Assembly (NCBI GenBank): GCA_012274175.1 | Contig: JAAOZZ010000073.1 | Coordinates: forward strand, 1-15,129 | Length of the DNA: 15,129 nt | Source: Betaproteobacteria bacterium | GTDB taxonomy: Bacteria > Pseudomonadota > Gammaproteobacteria > Burkholderiales > Usitatibacteraceae | Direction of reading: 5' to 3' | In this document: positions 1 to 8,928 of the stretch, piece after piece | Layout of the letters: the number at the start of each line of letters is the position of its first letter | Position numbering within the stretch: the first letter of the stretch is position 1 | Program-made: the position numbers and the translations under genes | Notes under the pieces: model-generated | What the model saw: the letters and a program-made list of their open reading frames with translations, nothing else | Told to the model about the DNA's origin: nothing | The model's database searches: none

Positions 1-3000
1 CCGCGCGAGAACTACACCACCGACGTGCGCGTGAAGATCCAGGAGATCCTCAAGCGCCACCTCGACGGATCGAGCACGGAATTCACGGTCCACCTGTCGG
101 AAGCGGTGCTCGCGCGCATCCACATGCTGGTGCGAAGCTCCCCGCGCGAGGTGCCCGCGTACGACGTGCATGCCATCGAATCCGAGATCACCCAGGCGAT
201 GCGCCGGTGGGAGGACGACTTCAAGAACGCCGTCGTGGAAGCGCTGGGCGAGGAGCGCGCCACCGCGGCGTTGCGCGCGTACGCCCACGCCTTTCCCGTC
301 GCCTACCGGGACGCGATATCGCCGCGCGCGGCGGTGCGCGACCTGGCGTTCATCGATACCCTCGATGCGACGCGGGCGTTCGCGGTGAGCCTCTACCGGC
401 CCGTGGAAAGCGACGCACATACGCTGCGCCTGCGGGTCTTCCGCCTCGGCGCCCCGGTGGCTCTCTCGGCGAGCCTGCCGGTGCTCGAGAACATGGGGCT
501 CGAGGTGCTCGACGAGGTCTCCTACGAGATCGACCGCGCCGGGGCGGACGCGGTCTTCCTGCACGACTTCGGGATGCGAAGCGCCCGTCCCATCGCCGAC
601 GTGGAGGCGGTCAAGCGCATCACGGAGGAAGCGCTCGTGCGCGTGGCGCGCCGCGAGATCGAGAACGACGGCTTCAACCGCCTCACGCCGGGCGCGGCGC
701 TGGATCCCGACGACGTGCTGGTGCTGCGCGCGTACGCGAAGTACCTCAAGCAGTCGGGTTTCACCTTCAGCCAGGCCTACATCGAGCAGACGCTCGCTGG
801 CCACCCCGGCATCGCGGCGCAATTGATGGCGCTCTTCCACGCTCGCTTCGACCCGGCGCGCGGTACAAGCCGGGAAGCGGCGCAAAAGGCGCTCGTGCAG
901 TCCGTCACCGCAGCGCTCGATGCGGTGGTCAACGCCGACGAGGACCGCATCCTGCGGCGTTTCCTCCAGGTGATCCAGGCCACGCTTCGGACCAACCACT
1001 GGGTGCGCGACGCGCAAGGCCGGCGCAAGCCGTACGTATCCTTCAAGCTGCGCTCGGCGCTGGTCCCGGAATTGCCCGAACCGCGGCCACTGTTCGAAGT
1101 CTGGGTCTATTCCACCCGCTTCGAAGCGATCCACCTGCGCGGCGGCAAGGTCGCTCGCGGGGGGCTGCGCTGGTCCGATCGCCCGGAGGATTTCCGCACC
1201 GAGGTGCTGGGCCTCATGAAGGCGCAGATGGTGAAGAACGCGGTGATCGTGCCGGTGGGCTCCAAGGGCGGCTTCGTGCTGAAGAGCGCGCCGCCGGCGT
1301 CGGAGCGCGAGGCCTACCTGAAGGAAGGCGTGGCGTGCTACCAGGATTTCCTGCGCGGGCTCCTCGACGTGACCGACAACCTGGTGGCCGGCAAGGTCGC
1401 CCCTCCGCGCGACGTGGTTCGCCACGATCCCGACGACGCGTACCTGGTGGTCGCCGCCGACAAGGGCACCGCAACCTTCTCCGACATCGCCAACGGGATA
1501 TCGCGGGAGTACGGCTTCTGGCTCGGCGACGCCTTCGCCTCGGGCGGCAGCGCCGGCTACGACCACAAGAAGATGGGCATCACCGCCAAGGGCGCGTGGG
1601 AGAGCGTCAAGCGCCACTTCCGCGAGATGGGGATCGACACCCAGACCCAGGACTTCACCGTCGTGGGCATCGGCGACATGTCGGGCGACGTGTTCGGCAA
1701 CGGCATGCTGCTCTCGCGCCACATCAAGCTCGTGGCCGCTTTCGACCATCGCCACATCTTCCTCGACCCGGATCCGGATGCCGAGGCGAGCTTGCGCGAG
1801 CGCGAGCGGCTCTTCGCGCTGCCCCGCTCTTCGTGGGACGACTACGACCGCGCGCTCGTCTCGAAGGGCGGCGGCATCTTTCCCCGCAGCGCCAAGGCGA
1901 TCGCGATCTCGCCCGAGTCGCGCCGCGCCCTCGCCGTCGAGGCCGCGGAGCTCACGCCCGCGGAGCTCATGAAGGCGATCCTCACCGCGCCCGCGGACCT
2001 GCTCTACAACGGCGGCATCGGGACGTACGTGAAGGCCACCCGCCAGTCGAGCGCCGAGGTGGGCGACCGCGCCAACGACGCGATCCGCGTGAACGGGGCG
2101 CAACTGCGCTGCAAGGTGGTGGCGGAGGGCGGCAACCTGGGCTTCACCCAGCTCGGGCGCGTCGAGTACGCGCAGCACGGCGCGCTCGGCGGGGGCGGGC
2201 GCATCTACACCGATGCGATCGACAACTCCGCCGGCGTGGACTGCTCCGACCACGAGGTCAACATCAAGATCCTGGTGGGCATCGTCGAAGGCGACGGCGA
2301 GCTGACCGAGAAGCAGAGGAACAAGCTGCTGGCGGAAATGACCGACGACGTGGCGCGCCTGGTGCTCGCCGACAACTACTACCAGACCCAGTCGCTTTCC
2401 GTCTCGGGCGTGCGCGGCGAGAAGCTCCTCGACGCCCAGGCATCCATGATCCGGGCGCTGGAGAAGGCGGGGCGGCTCAACCGTGCCGTGGAATTCCTGC
2501 CGGGCGAGGAGGAGATCGCCGAGCGCCGGCTGGCCAAGTCCGGGCTCACCGCGCCGGAGCGCGCGGTGCTGCTCGCCTACTCCAAGATGGCCCTCTTCGA
2601 CGACCTGGTCGCCTCGCCCCTGGTGGACGACGAGTACGTCGCCCGGGCGCTGGTCGAGTATTTCCCGCCGCTGCTTCGCGCGCGCTATGCCGAGGCGATG
2701 CCCCGTCACGCGCTCAAGCGCGAGATCATCGCCACCGTCGTGGCCAACACGATGATCAACCGCACCGGGTCGGTCTTCGTGCACCGCATGCAGGAAGAGA
2801 CCGGCGCCTCGCCCGACGAGGTGACCCGCGCCTTCGTGCTGGTGCGCGACATATTCGGCTTCGAGGCGCTGTGGGCCGAGATCGACGCGCTCGACAACCA
2901 GGTGCCCGCGCGCCTGCAATGCGAGATGCTGATCGAGGCCGGCCGCCTCCTGCTGCGGGCCACGCTCTGGTTCCTGCGGCGGCGCCGGGAGAAGCTTCCC

Positions 3001-3561
3001 ATCGCGAAGGTGATCGACATCTTCCGCCCCGGCCTGGCCGCCCTGCGCTCGCAGCTTCCAGCGGTCCTGTCGGCTCGGGACCGTGCGGCGTGGGAAGCCG
3101 CCGTCTCCCGGCTCGCGGGCCAGGGCGTGCCGGGGGAGCTCGCCGGGCGGCTGGCGGCGCTGGACGCGCTCTACGCCACGCTCGACGTGACCGAGGTCGC
3201 GGTCTCCGAGGGCCGTCGCATCGAGTCCGTGGCCGCGCTCTACTTCGCCCTCGCGGGCGAGCTGGAGCTGCGCTGGTTCGGGGAGAAGATCACGCAGCTG
3301 CCCACGGATACCTCATGGCAGGCGCTCGCACGCAACGCGCTACGCGACGACCTGGCGAGCCAGCAACGGGCGCTCACCTCGACGGTGGCCAAGCTCTCGC
3401 CGGGCTCCGACGATCCCGCCGCGATGCTCGAGGCGTGGCACGAGCGCTACGGCCCGGCCATCGCGCGGCTGAAGGCCATGACCGACGACCTGAAGCGCGC
3501 CGGGACGCTCGACCTCGCGGTGCTCTCGGTGCTGCTGCGGGAGTTGCGCGCGCTCGCGTAG
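1..3561 (+). CDS. gdhB: NAD-dependent glutamate dehydrogenase, large (about 180 kDa) type, 5'-partial
   Basis: This enzyme oxidatively deaminates glutamate to 2-oxoglutarate and ammonium with NAD, a catabolic cytosolic reaction. The frame is open from base 1 to a TAG at 3559-3561, so 1186 residues are present. The class is usually about 1600 residues, so roughly 400 N-terminal (ACT-like regulatory) residues lie upstream of the window. The GTG at 25 is not a real start: the eight codons before it (PRENYTTD) already belong to the conserved family sequence. Visible landmarks are RGGLRWSDRPEDFR at about 1156-1197, the lysine-rich active-site stretch MKAQMVKNAVIVPVGSKGGF at 1216-1275, a YLVVAADKGTATFSDIAN block near 1441-1494, a Gly-rich nucleotide-binding segment VVAEGGNLGFTQLGR at about 2116-2160, and DNSAGVDCSDHEVNIKIL at 2221-2274. 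The gene converges on its neighbour with only 11 bases between stops. The family call is firm. The symbol is less certain, as gdhB/gdh2 naming varies. Confidence 0.95.
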   Translation, partial: PRENYTTDVRVKIQEILKRHLDGSSTEFTVHLSEAVLARIHMLVRSSPREVPAYDVHAIESEITQAMRRWEDDFKNAVVEALGEERATAALRAYAHAFPVAYRDAISPRAAVRDLAFIDTLDATRAFAVSLYRPVESDAHTLRLRVFRLGAPVALSASLPVLENMGLEVLDEVSYEIDRAGADAVFLHDFGMRSARPIADVEAVKRITEEALVRVARREIENDGFNRLTPGAALDPDDVLVLRAYAKYLKQSGFTFSQAYIEQTLAGHPGIAAQLMALFHARFDPARGTSREAAQKALVQSVTAALDAVVNADEDRILRRFLQVIQATLRTNHWVRDAQGRRKPYVSFKLRSALVPELPEPRPLFEVWVYSTRFEAIHLRGGKVARGGLRWSDRPEDFRTEVLGLMKAQMVKNAVIVPVGSKGGFVLKSAPPASEREAYLKEGVACYQDFLRGLLDVTDNLVAGKVAPPRDVVRHDPDDAYLVVAADKGTATFSDIANGISREYGFWLGDAFASGGSAGYDHKKMGITAKGAWESVKRHFREMGIDTQTQDFTVVGIGDMSGDVFGNGMLLSRHIKLVAAFDHRHIFLDPDPDAEASLRERERLFALPRSSWDDYDRALVSKGGGIFPRSAKAIAISPESRRALAVEAAELTPAELMKAILTAPADLLYNGGIGTYVKATRQSSAEVGDRANDAIRVNGAQLRCKVVAEGGNLGFTQLGRVEYAQHGALGGGGRIYTDAIDNSAGVDCSDHEVNIKILVGIVEGDGELTEKQRNKLLAEMTDDVARLVLADNYYQTQSLSVSGVRGEKLLDAQASMIRALEKAGRLNRAVEFLPGEEEIAERRLAKSGLTAPERAVLLAYSKMALFDDLVASPLVDDEYVARALVEYFPPLLRARYAEAMPRHALKREIIATVVANTMINRTGSVFVHRMQEETGASPDEVTRAFVLVRDIFGFEALWAEIDALDNQVPARLQCEMLIEAGRLLLRATLWFLRRRREKLPIAKVIDIFRPGLAALRSQLPAVLSARDRAAWEAAVSRLAGQGVPGELAGRLAALDALYATLDVTEVAVSEGRRIESVAALYFALAGELELRWFGEKITQLPTDTSWQALARNALRDDLASQQRALTSTVAKLSPGSDDPAAMLEAWHERYGPAIARLKAMTDDLKRAGTLDLAVLSVLLRELRALA

Positions 3562-3572
3562 GGACGGCGCGC

Positions 3573-3941
3573 TCAGATCACCAGGGCGGCGATCACGTTG
3601 CGCCCCTCGGCCAGCAGGATGTTGTAGGTGCGGCAGGCGGCGGGGGTGTCCATCACCTCCACGCCGATGCCCGCCTTGTAGAGCGGGGCGAGGAGCGCGG
3701 GCTCGGGCAGGCGGAAGGCGGCGCCGGTGCCGAGGAGGACGACCTCGGGCTTCAGCTCGATGATCGCCGCGAGGTGGTCCGCCGAAAGCGCATCGACCGA
3801 CGTGGCGGGCCAGTCGGTGACGATGCGCTCGGCGCCCACCACGAGGCTCGCGTGGTGCCGCGTGCGGTTCACCTCGACGTAGCCCTCGCCGTAGCCGGTG
3901 AACGCATTCCTGCCTTCAGCCTCGTCCCGGGCGATCTTCAT
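3573..3941 (-). CDS. Mth938-like (DUF498/Xcc1710-like) domain protein
   Basis: A 122-residue single-domain protein of the Mth938-like fold, the family that includes the mitochondrial complex I assembly factor NDUFAF3. Its bacterial function is not established. Diagnostic features are an N-terminal beta-rich half (YVEVNRTRHHASLVV), the segment PEVVLLGTGAAFRLP, and the C-terminal GIGVEVMDTPAACRTYNILLAEGRNV, in which the MDTxxACRTYNxLxxEGR pattern is typical of the family. I chose the ATG at 3939-3941 over an in-frame GTG at 3954-3956. A GGAG lies nine bases upstream of the ATG, and the residues following it are the usual family start, while the GTG has its purine stretch directly abutting it. 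It is divergent from the aminotransferase gene (68 bases between starts) and convergent with the glutamate dehydrogenase. No signal peptide or membrane segment is seen. Confidence 0.85.
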   Translation of the reverse strand: MKIARDEAEGRNAFTGYGEGYVEVNRTRHHASLVVGAERIVTDWPATSVDALSADHLAAIIELKPEVVLLGTGAAFRLPEPALLAPLYKAGIGVEVMDTPAACRTYNILLAEGRNVIAALVI

Positions 3942-3976
3942 GCGGCCTTGCTCCACCCCTGGCGTGAAACATTCGC

Positions 3977-3982
3977 TAGAAT
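3977..3982 (+). promoter_or_regulatory. Candidate -10 element for the alaC-hom-thrC operon
   Basis: TAGAAT sits in the 68-base divergent spacer, 27 bases ahead of the ATG at 4010. It differs from the TATAAT consensus at one position. No convincing -35 hexamer is present at 16-18 bases upstream (the nearest TTGCTC is 23 bases away), so this rests on the -10 match and location only. Confidence 0.35.
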
Positions 3983-4009
3983 CATAGTCTCTTGCACCGC
4001 AGCATCATC

Positions 4010-5227
4010 ATGAACCTGAACGATACCGCGAAGCCCATGGTCCCCGAATTCTCGCGCATCAAGCGCCTGCCCCCGTACGTCTTCAACATCACCAACGAGC
4101 TGAAGATGGCGGCCCGCAGGGCCGGCGAGGACATCATCGACCTCTCGATGGGCAATCCCGACGGCCCCACGCCCCGGCACATCGTGGACAAGCTGGTCGA
4201 GGTGGCGCAGCGCGAGGATACCCACGGCTACTCCGTCTCCCGCGGCATTCCGCGCCTGCGCCGCGCCATCTGCCAGTGGTACAAGCGCCGCTGGGACATC
4301 GACCTGGACATGGACCGCGAGGCGATCGTCACCATCGGCTCCAAGGAAGGGCTCGCGCACCTGATGCTCGCGACCCTGGACCGCGGCGATACGGTGTTGG
4401 TTCCCAACCCGAGCTACCCGATCCACATCTACGGGGCGATCATCGCCGGGGCCGACATCCGCTCGGTGCGCATGACCCCGGGCGTGGACTTCTTCGAGGA
4501 GGCCGAGCGCGCCATCCGGGAGCTGATCCCGAAGCCCAAGATGATGATCATCGGCTTCCCGTCCAACCCGACGGCCCAGTGCGTCGAGCTCGAGTTCTTC
4601 GAGAAGGTCGTGGCCCTCGCCCGGCAGCACGGCATCCTCGTCGTCCACGACCTCGCCTACGCCGACATCACGTTCGACGGCTGGAAGGCGCCCTCGATCA
4701 TGCAGGTGCCGGGGGCGCGCGACGTGGCGGTGGAGTTCTTCACGATGTCGAAGAGCTACAACATGGCGGGCTGGAGGATCGGCTTCATGGTGGGCAACGC
4801 GGAGCTCGTGAACGCGCTCGCCCGCATCAAGAGCTACCACGACTACGGCACGTTCACGCCGCTGCAGGTGGCGGCGGTGACCGCGCTCGAAGGCCCCCAG
4901 GAGTGCGTCGAGGAGATCCGGCTCAAGTACCAGAAGCGCCGCGACGTGATGGTGAAGGGCCTGCACGAGGCGGGCTGGATGGTCGACAAGCCCAAGGCCT
5001 CGATGTACGTCTGGGCGCAGATTCCCGAGGCGTACCGGGAGATGGGCTCGATCGAGTTCGCGAAGAAGCTCCTGAAGGACGCGAAGGTCGCGGTCTCCCC
5101 CGGCATCGGCTTCGGCGACTACGGCGACGACCACGTGCGCATCGCGCTGATCGAGAACGAGGCCCGCACGCGCCAGGCGGTGCGCGGCGTGAAGGAAATG
5201 TTGCGCAAGGACGGCCTGCTCAAGTGA
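4010..5227 (+). CDS. alaC: Alanine transaminase-type class I/II PLP aminotransferase
   Basis: A fold-type I aminotransferase of 405 residues, predicted cytosolic, transferring amino groups between alanine/pyruvate and glutamate/2-oxoglutarate; the close relative LL-diaminopimelate aminotransferase is the main alternative. The N-terminal signature [13 protein letters not shown] (13-25) is typical of AlaC (YfdZ) proteins. PLP-site features are [10 protein letters not shown] (46-55), VPNPSYPIH (131-139), FPSNPTAQ (183-190), HDLAYAD (213-219), the Schiff-base Lys248 in [15 protein letters not shown] (245-259), and the carboxylate-binding Arg in [11 protein letters not shown] (373-383). I start at the ATG at 4010. 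An in-frame TTG at 3992 would add six residues not seen in relatives and has no Shine-Dalgarno. The ATG itself lacks a clear one, so the start is moderately certain. It is first gene of a run with hom (10-base gap) and thrC. That linkage suggests a role in aspartate-family or alanine supply. Confidence 0.9.
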   Translation: MNLNDTAKPMVPEFSRIKRLPPYVFNITNELKMAARRAGEDIIDLSMGNPDGPTPRHIVDKLVEVAQREDTHGYSVSRGIPRLRRAICQWYKRRWDIDLDMDREAIVTIGSKEGLAHLMLATLDRGDTVLVPNPSYPIHIYGAIIAGADIRSVRMTPGVDFFEEAERAIRELIPKPKMMIIGFPSNPTAQCVELEFFEKVVALARQHGILVVHDLAYADITFDGWKAPSIMQVPGARDVAVEFFTMSKSYNMAGWRIGFMVGNAELVNALARIKSYHDYGTFTPLQVAAVTALEGPQECVEEIRLKYQKRRDVMVKGLHEAGWMVDKPKASMYVWAQIPEAYREMGSIEFAKKLLKDAKVAVSPGIGFGDYGDDHVRIALIENEARTRQAVRGVKEMLRKDGLLK

Positions 5228-5237
5228 ACGCTCGCCC

Positions 5238-6548
5238 GTGAAGCCCATCCAGGTGGGGCTGCTCGGCCTGGGCACGGTCGGCAGCGGGACGATCGCGGTG
5301 CTGCGCCGCAATCGCGAGGAGATCTCGCGCAGGGCAGGCCGCGACATCGTGGTGAAGGCGGCGAGCGCACGGGACATCTCCAGGGAGCGCGCCGTCTCCC
5401 TCGAGGGGATCGAGCTCGTGGCCGATCCCGCGGACATCGTCTCGCGGCCCGACATCGACATCGTGGTGGAGCTGATCGGTGGCGAGACCGCGGCGCGCGA
5501 GCTGGTGCTCCGGGCGATCGACAACGGCAAGCACGTGGTCACCGCCAACAAGGCGCTGCTCGCGAAGCACGGGACCGAGATCTTCGCGCGCGCCCATGCC
5601 AAGGGCGTGATGGTCGCCTTCGAGGGCTCCGTCGCGGGCGGCATCCCGATCATCAAGGCGATCCGCGAGGGCCTCTCGGCCAACCGCATCGAGTGGATCG
5701 CCGGGATCATCAACGGGACCTGCAATTTCATCCTCTCGGAGATGCGCGACAAGGGGCTGCCGTTCGACATGGTCCTCGCCGAGGCGCAGCGCCTGGGCTA
5801 CGCCGAGGCCGATCCCGCCTTCGACGTGGAGGGGATTGACGCGGCCCACAAGCTCACGATTCTCGCCGCCATCGCGTTCGGCATCCCGATGCAGTTCGAC
5901 AAGGTCTATACCGAAGGCATCACGAAGTTGACCGCGGTGGACTTGAAGTACGCCGAGGGACTGGGCTATCGGATCAAGCTGCTGGGCATCACTCGCCGCG
6001 CGAAGAAGGGCATCGAGCTCAGGGTGCATCCCACGCTCATCCCCTCGCGGCGGCTCATCGCCAACGTGGAGGGCGTGATGAACGCGGTGCTGGTGAAGGG
6101 CGACGCCGTGGGGCCGACGCTCTACTACGGCCGCGGGGCCGGGGCCGAAGCCACCGCGAGCGCGGTCGTGGCCGACCTGGTGGACGTGACCCGCATGGCC
6201 ACCGCCGACCCGGAGCAGCGCGTGCCGCACCTCGCGTTCCAGCCCGACCGGCTGTCGGACGATCCGATCCTTCCCATGGAGGAAGTGGAGACCGGGTGCT
6301 ACCTGCGGCTGCGCGCCCTCGACCGCCCGGGCGTCCTGGCCGACGTGACGCGCATCTGCGCCGACCTCTCCATTTCCATCGACGCGATCTTCCAGAAGGA
6401 GGCGGGCGAGGGCGAGGACCAGGTGGACGTGGTGATCCTCACCCACGTCACTCCCGAAAAGCAGGTGAACGCCGCCATCCGGCGCATCGAGGCCCTGCCC
6501 ACCATCCCCGCGCCGGTGGTGCGCATTCGCCTCGAAGAGCTGCTTTGA
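5238..6548 (+). CDS. hom: Homoserine dehydrogenase
   Basis: Reduces aspartate-4-semialdehyde to homoserine with NAD(P)H, the branch point to threonine and methionine. The 436 residues match the monofunctional family with a C-terminal ACT domain. The Rossmann dinucleotide motif GLGTVGSG is at 10-17, VTANKALLAKHG at 101-112 carries the conserved lysine K105, EGSVAGGIPI is at 129-138 and GIINGTCNFIL at 156-166. The family signature A-x3-G...DP-x2-D-x2-G-x-D-x3-K runs from 183 to 205, ending in the catalytic K205. The ACT domain covers about 353-430 (YLRLRALDRPGVLADVT) and would bind an end product, probably threonine, for feedback control. The start is GTG at 5238, ten bases after the aminotransferase stop; no clear Shine-Dalgarno is seen, which fits translational coupling. 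No separate thrB lies in the window. Confidence 0.97.
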   Translation: MKPIQVGLLGLGTVGSGTIAVLRRNREEISRRAGRDIVVKAASARDISRERAVSLEGIELVADPADIVSRPDIDIVVELIGGETAARELVLRAIDNGKHVVTANKALLAKHGTEIFARAHAKGVMVAFEGSVAGGIPIIKAIREGLSANRIEWIAGIINGTCNFILSEMRDKGLPFDMVLAEAQRLGYAEADPAFDVEGIDAAHKLTILAAIAFGIPMQFDKVYTEGITKLTAVDLKYAEGLGYRIKLLGITRRAKKGIELRVHPTLIPSRRLIANVEGVMNAVLVKGDAVGPTLYYGRGAGAEATASAVVADLVDVTRMATADPEQRVPHLAFQPDRLSDDPILPMEEVETGCYLRLRALDRPGVLADVTRICADLSISIDAIFQKEAGEGEDQVDVVILTHVTPEKQVNAAIRRIEALPTIPAPVVRIRLEELL

Positions 6549-6552
6549 GGCG

Positions 6553-7986
6553 ATGAAGTACGTCAGCACCCGCGGCCACTCGGCCTCGCAGACTTTCACC
6601 GACATCCTGCTCGAGGGCCTCGCGCCCGACGGCGGGCTGATGGTGCCGGAGCAATGGCCGCGGCTCACCCGGCCGAAGCTGGACGTGATGCGCGACCTTC
6701 CGTATCCGCGCCTCGCCTTCGAGATCCTGCGCTTCTTCGCCGACGACTTCCCCGGAGCGGAACTCAAGGCGCTCGCGGAGCGCACGTACACCGCCGAGGT
6801 CTTCGGAACGCCCGAGATCACGCCGCTTTCGACGCTGGAGCCCAACCTGCACCTGCTGGCGCTTTCCAACGGGCCCACGCTCGCGTTCAAGGACGTGGCG
6901 ATGCAGCTCCTGGGCAACCTCTTCGAGTCGGTGCTCGAGAAGCAGGACCGGCACCTCAACGTCCTGGGGGCCACGAGCGGCGACACGGGTTCGGCGGCGG
7001 AGCACGCATTGAAGGGCAAGGCGCGGGTGAACGTCTTCATGCTCTCGCCCCATGGGCGCATGAGCCCGTTCCAGCGCGCCCAGATGTACGCGCTGCAGGA
7101 TTCGAACGTCTTCAACATCGCGATCGAGGGCATGTTCGACGACTGCCAGGACGTGGTGAAGTCCGTGAACCTGGATCCGGAATTCAAGGCGCGCCACGCC
7201 ATCGGCGCGGTGAACTCCATCAACTGGGCGCGGGTGGTGGCCCAGGTCGTGTACTACTTCAAGGGCTACTTCGCGGCCACGGGCACGAACGACGAGCAGG
7301 CGTCCTTCGCCGTGCCCTCGGGCAATTTCGGCAACATCTTCGCGGGCTACGTGGCCAAGCGCATGGGCCTTCCGATCCGCCGGCTCGTGCTCGCCACCAA
7401 CGAGAACGACGTGCTCGACGAGTTCTTCCGCACCGGCCGCTACCGCCCGCGCAAGGCCGCCGAGACCCAGGCCACGTCGAGCCCTTCGATGGACATCTCC
7501 CGGGCGTCCAACTTCGAGCGCTTCGTCTGGGACGCCGTGGACCAGGACGGCGACAAGGTCGCGTGGCTGTGGAAGCAGCTGGAAGAGAAAGGCGGCTTCG
7601 ATCTCTCGACGGACCGCGCGTGGGAGAAGATCGAGGACGACAGCGGCTTCGTTTCGGGGCGCAGCACCCACGAGGACCGCGTGAAGACGATCCGCCACGT
7701 GAAGGAGCGCTACGGCGTGGTGATCGATCCCCACACCGCCGATGGCGTGAAGATCGCCCTTCGCGTGCGCGAGCCGCGCCATCCGATGATCTGCCTCGAG
7801 ACCGCGCTTCCGGCCAAGTTCGACGAGACCATCGTCGAGGCGCTGGGCGAGCACGCGCCGCGCCCGGCGTCGTTCGAGGGCATCGAGGCCCTTCCCCAGC
7901 GCTATGAAGTGATGCGCGCGGACCCGGAGGCGGTGAAGGCATATATCGCTTCCCGGACGGACCTGCACCGCGGTTCGATGCAGTAG
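6553..7986 (+). CDS. thrC: Threonine synthase
   Basis: Converts O-phosphohomoserine to threonine using PLP. It is 477 residues long and of the longer, E. coli/yeast-like class. The N-terminus MKYVSTRGHSASQTFTDILL is characteristic, with LAPDGGLMVPE at 23-33. The PLP lysine is K113 in NGPTLAFKDVAMQLL (106-120). ATSGDTGSAAE (140-150) and PSGNFGN (255-261) bind the cofactor phosphate and ring. The ATG follows the hom stop by four bases, with GAGG overlapping that stop, so translational coupling with hom is likely. Homoserine kinase, needed between hom and thrC, must be elsewhere, as is common in this group. I see no truncation or missing residue. Confidence 0.97.
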   Translation: MKYVSTRGHSASQTFTDILLEGLAPDGGLMVPEQWPRLTRPKLDVMRDLPYPRLAFEILRFFADDFPGAELKALAERTYTAEVFGTPEITPLSTLEPNLHLLALSNGPTLAFKDVAMQLLGNLFESVLEKQDRHLNVLGATSGDTGSAAEHALKGKARVNVFMLSPHGRMSPFQRAQMYALQDSNVFNIAIEGMFDDCQDVVKSVNLDPEFKARHAIGAVNSINWARVVAQVVYYFKGYFAATGTNDEQASFAVPSGNFGNIFAGYVAKRMGLPIRRLVLATNENDVLDEFFRTGRYRPRKAAETQATSSPSMDISRASNFERFVWDAVDQDGDKVAWLWKQLEEKGGFDLSTDRAWEKIEDDSGFVSGRSTHEDRVKTIRHVKERYGVVIDPHTADGVKIALRVREPRHPMICLETALPAKFDETIVEALGEHAPRPASFEGIEALPQRYEVMRADPEAVKAYIASRTDLHRGSMQ

Positions 7987-7989
7987 AAT
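7984..7989 (+). promoter_or_regulatory. Candidate -10 overlapping the thrC stop, possible leaderless start
   Basis: TAGAAT includes the thrC TAG stop and ends eight bases before the ATG at 7998. A transcript begun from it would start at or within a base or two of that ATG, i.e. be leaderless. This fits the absence of any Shine-Dalgarno there. There is no -35 match, and the gene could equally be read through from thrC. Confidence 0.3.
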
Positions 7990-7997
7990 CTTGCGCC

Positions 7998-8912
7998 ATG
8001 AACGGGCGCAGGATCCTGGTCTGGCTGGCGGCGATGGCCGCGATGTGCATGGCGGGCGCGCCATGGGCGCAGACGCTCTATGTCACGAGCATGCGCACGT
8101 TCGCGAGCGGCGGCACCGACAAGGTCGTGGGCAACCTGTATACGATCAACCTCGCCAACGCCACCGCCACGCTGGTCGGGCCCATCCGCATGCACGGCGA
8201 GACCGCCATCGGCATCACCGGCCTCGCTTCCCATCCGGGCAACGGAGTCCTCTACGGGATCACCTCGTCCAATTCGCCGGTGAATCCCCGCTCGCTCGTG
8301 ACCATCGATCCCAAGACCGGCAACGCCGAGCTGGTGGGATCCCTCGGGGCCGCCGGATCGGACATCACCTTCGACGCGTCGGGGACGCTCTATGCCTGGC
8401 TGCCCAATACGCGCCAGGTGGGCCGGGTCGATCTCGCCACGGCCACGGTGACGGCGATCGGGCCGCCCGGCCCCTCGGGCACGAATGGCGGCATCGCGAT
8501 CGACGAGCATGGCGTCGCCTACGTGACTCCCGCGGGCGCCGTGGGGCACCTGGATCAGGTCGACACGAAGACCGGCGTCCTCACCCAGGGCCCTGCGCTC
8601 ACCGGCGCCCCGTTTTCGAGCGGCATCAACGCGATGACGTTCAGCACCTCGGGGCTGCTGTTCGCGCTGAACAGCAACGGCGGCTCCCCGGCGAGCGTGA
8701 GGCTGGTCGCGATCAATACCGCGACGGGCACGGTCTCGGCCATCGGAAGCGTGCCCGACGACAGTGACGGCATCGCCTTCGCCGCCGGAGAGCGCGACAT
8801 TCGCGCGGCGCTCGCGACCATGAGCGGACGCACGCTCGCGCTGCTATCGCTCATCCTCGGGCTCGTGCTGGCGGTCGCCGGCATGGCGGTCGTCAAGTTC
8901 TTCCGGCGCTGA
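7998..8912 (+). CDS. Secreted, C-terminally anchored predicted beta-propeller protein
   Basis: I do not recognise a named family. The 304 residues show an N-terminal signal peptide (MNGRRILVWLAAMAAMCMAG..., cleavage near 24). Five repeats of the form L-x-x-I/V-D/N-x-x-T-G-x-x-x-x-I/V-G follow, at about residues 48, 100, 142, 186 and 236 (LVTIDPKTGNAELVG, LVAINTATGTVSAIG). They alternate with strands such as DITFDASGTLYAWLP, GIAIDEHGVAYVTP and AMTFSTSGLLFALN. The ~45-50 residue period suggests beta-propeller blades exposed outside the cytoplasm. The C-terminus is a TM helix (about 279-299) followed by KFFRR, preceded by ATMSGRTLAL. This arrangement resembles IPTL-type C-terminal sorting signals but lacks the Pro and Trp. 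The gene follows thrC by 11 bases but is unlikely to act in threonine synthesis. There is no Shine-Dalgarno before the ATG. Confidence 0.75.
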   Translation: MNGRRILVWLAAMAAMCMAGAPWAQTLYVTSMRTFASGGTDKVVGNLYTINLANATATLVGPIRMHGETAIGITGLASHPGNGVLYGITSSNSPVNPRSLVTIDPKTGNAELVGSLGAAGSDITFDASGTLYAWLPNTRQVGRVDLATATVTAIGPPGPSGTNGGIAIDEHGVAYVTPAGAVGHLDQVDTKTGVLTQGPALTGAPFSSGINAMTFSTSGLLFALNSNGGSPASVRLVAINTATGTVSAIGSVPDDSDGIAFAAGERDIRAALATMSGRTLALLSLILGLVLAVAGMAVVKFFRR

Positions 8913-8928
8913 AGGGCGCTCCTTGCGC

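Noticed and set aside
3992..4009. TTG start for alaC
   Set aside because: It has no Shine-Dalgarno, lies about nine bases from the candidate -10, and would add residues not seen in the family.
207..4013. 1268-codon plus-strand frame overlapping the glutamate dehydrogenase
   Set aside because: It is Arg/Gly/Ala-rich low-complexity shadow sequence in the +1-type frame of a GC-rich gene. It continues through the Mth938-like gene and has no domain-like segments.
3938..7223. 610- and 667-codon minus-strand frames opposite alaC, hom and thrC
   Set aside because: These are shadows. The plus-strand genes carry all expected catalytic motifs and fit operon spacing, while the reverse frames show only biased composition.
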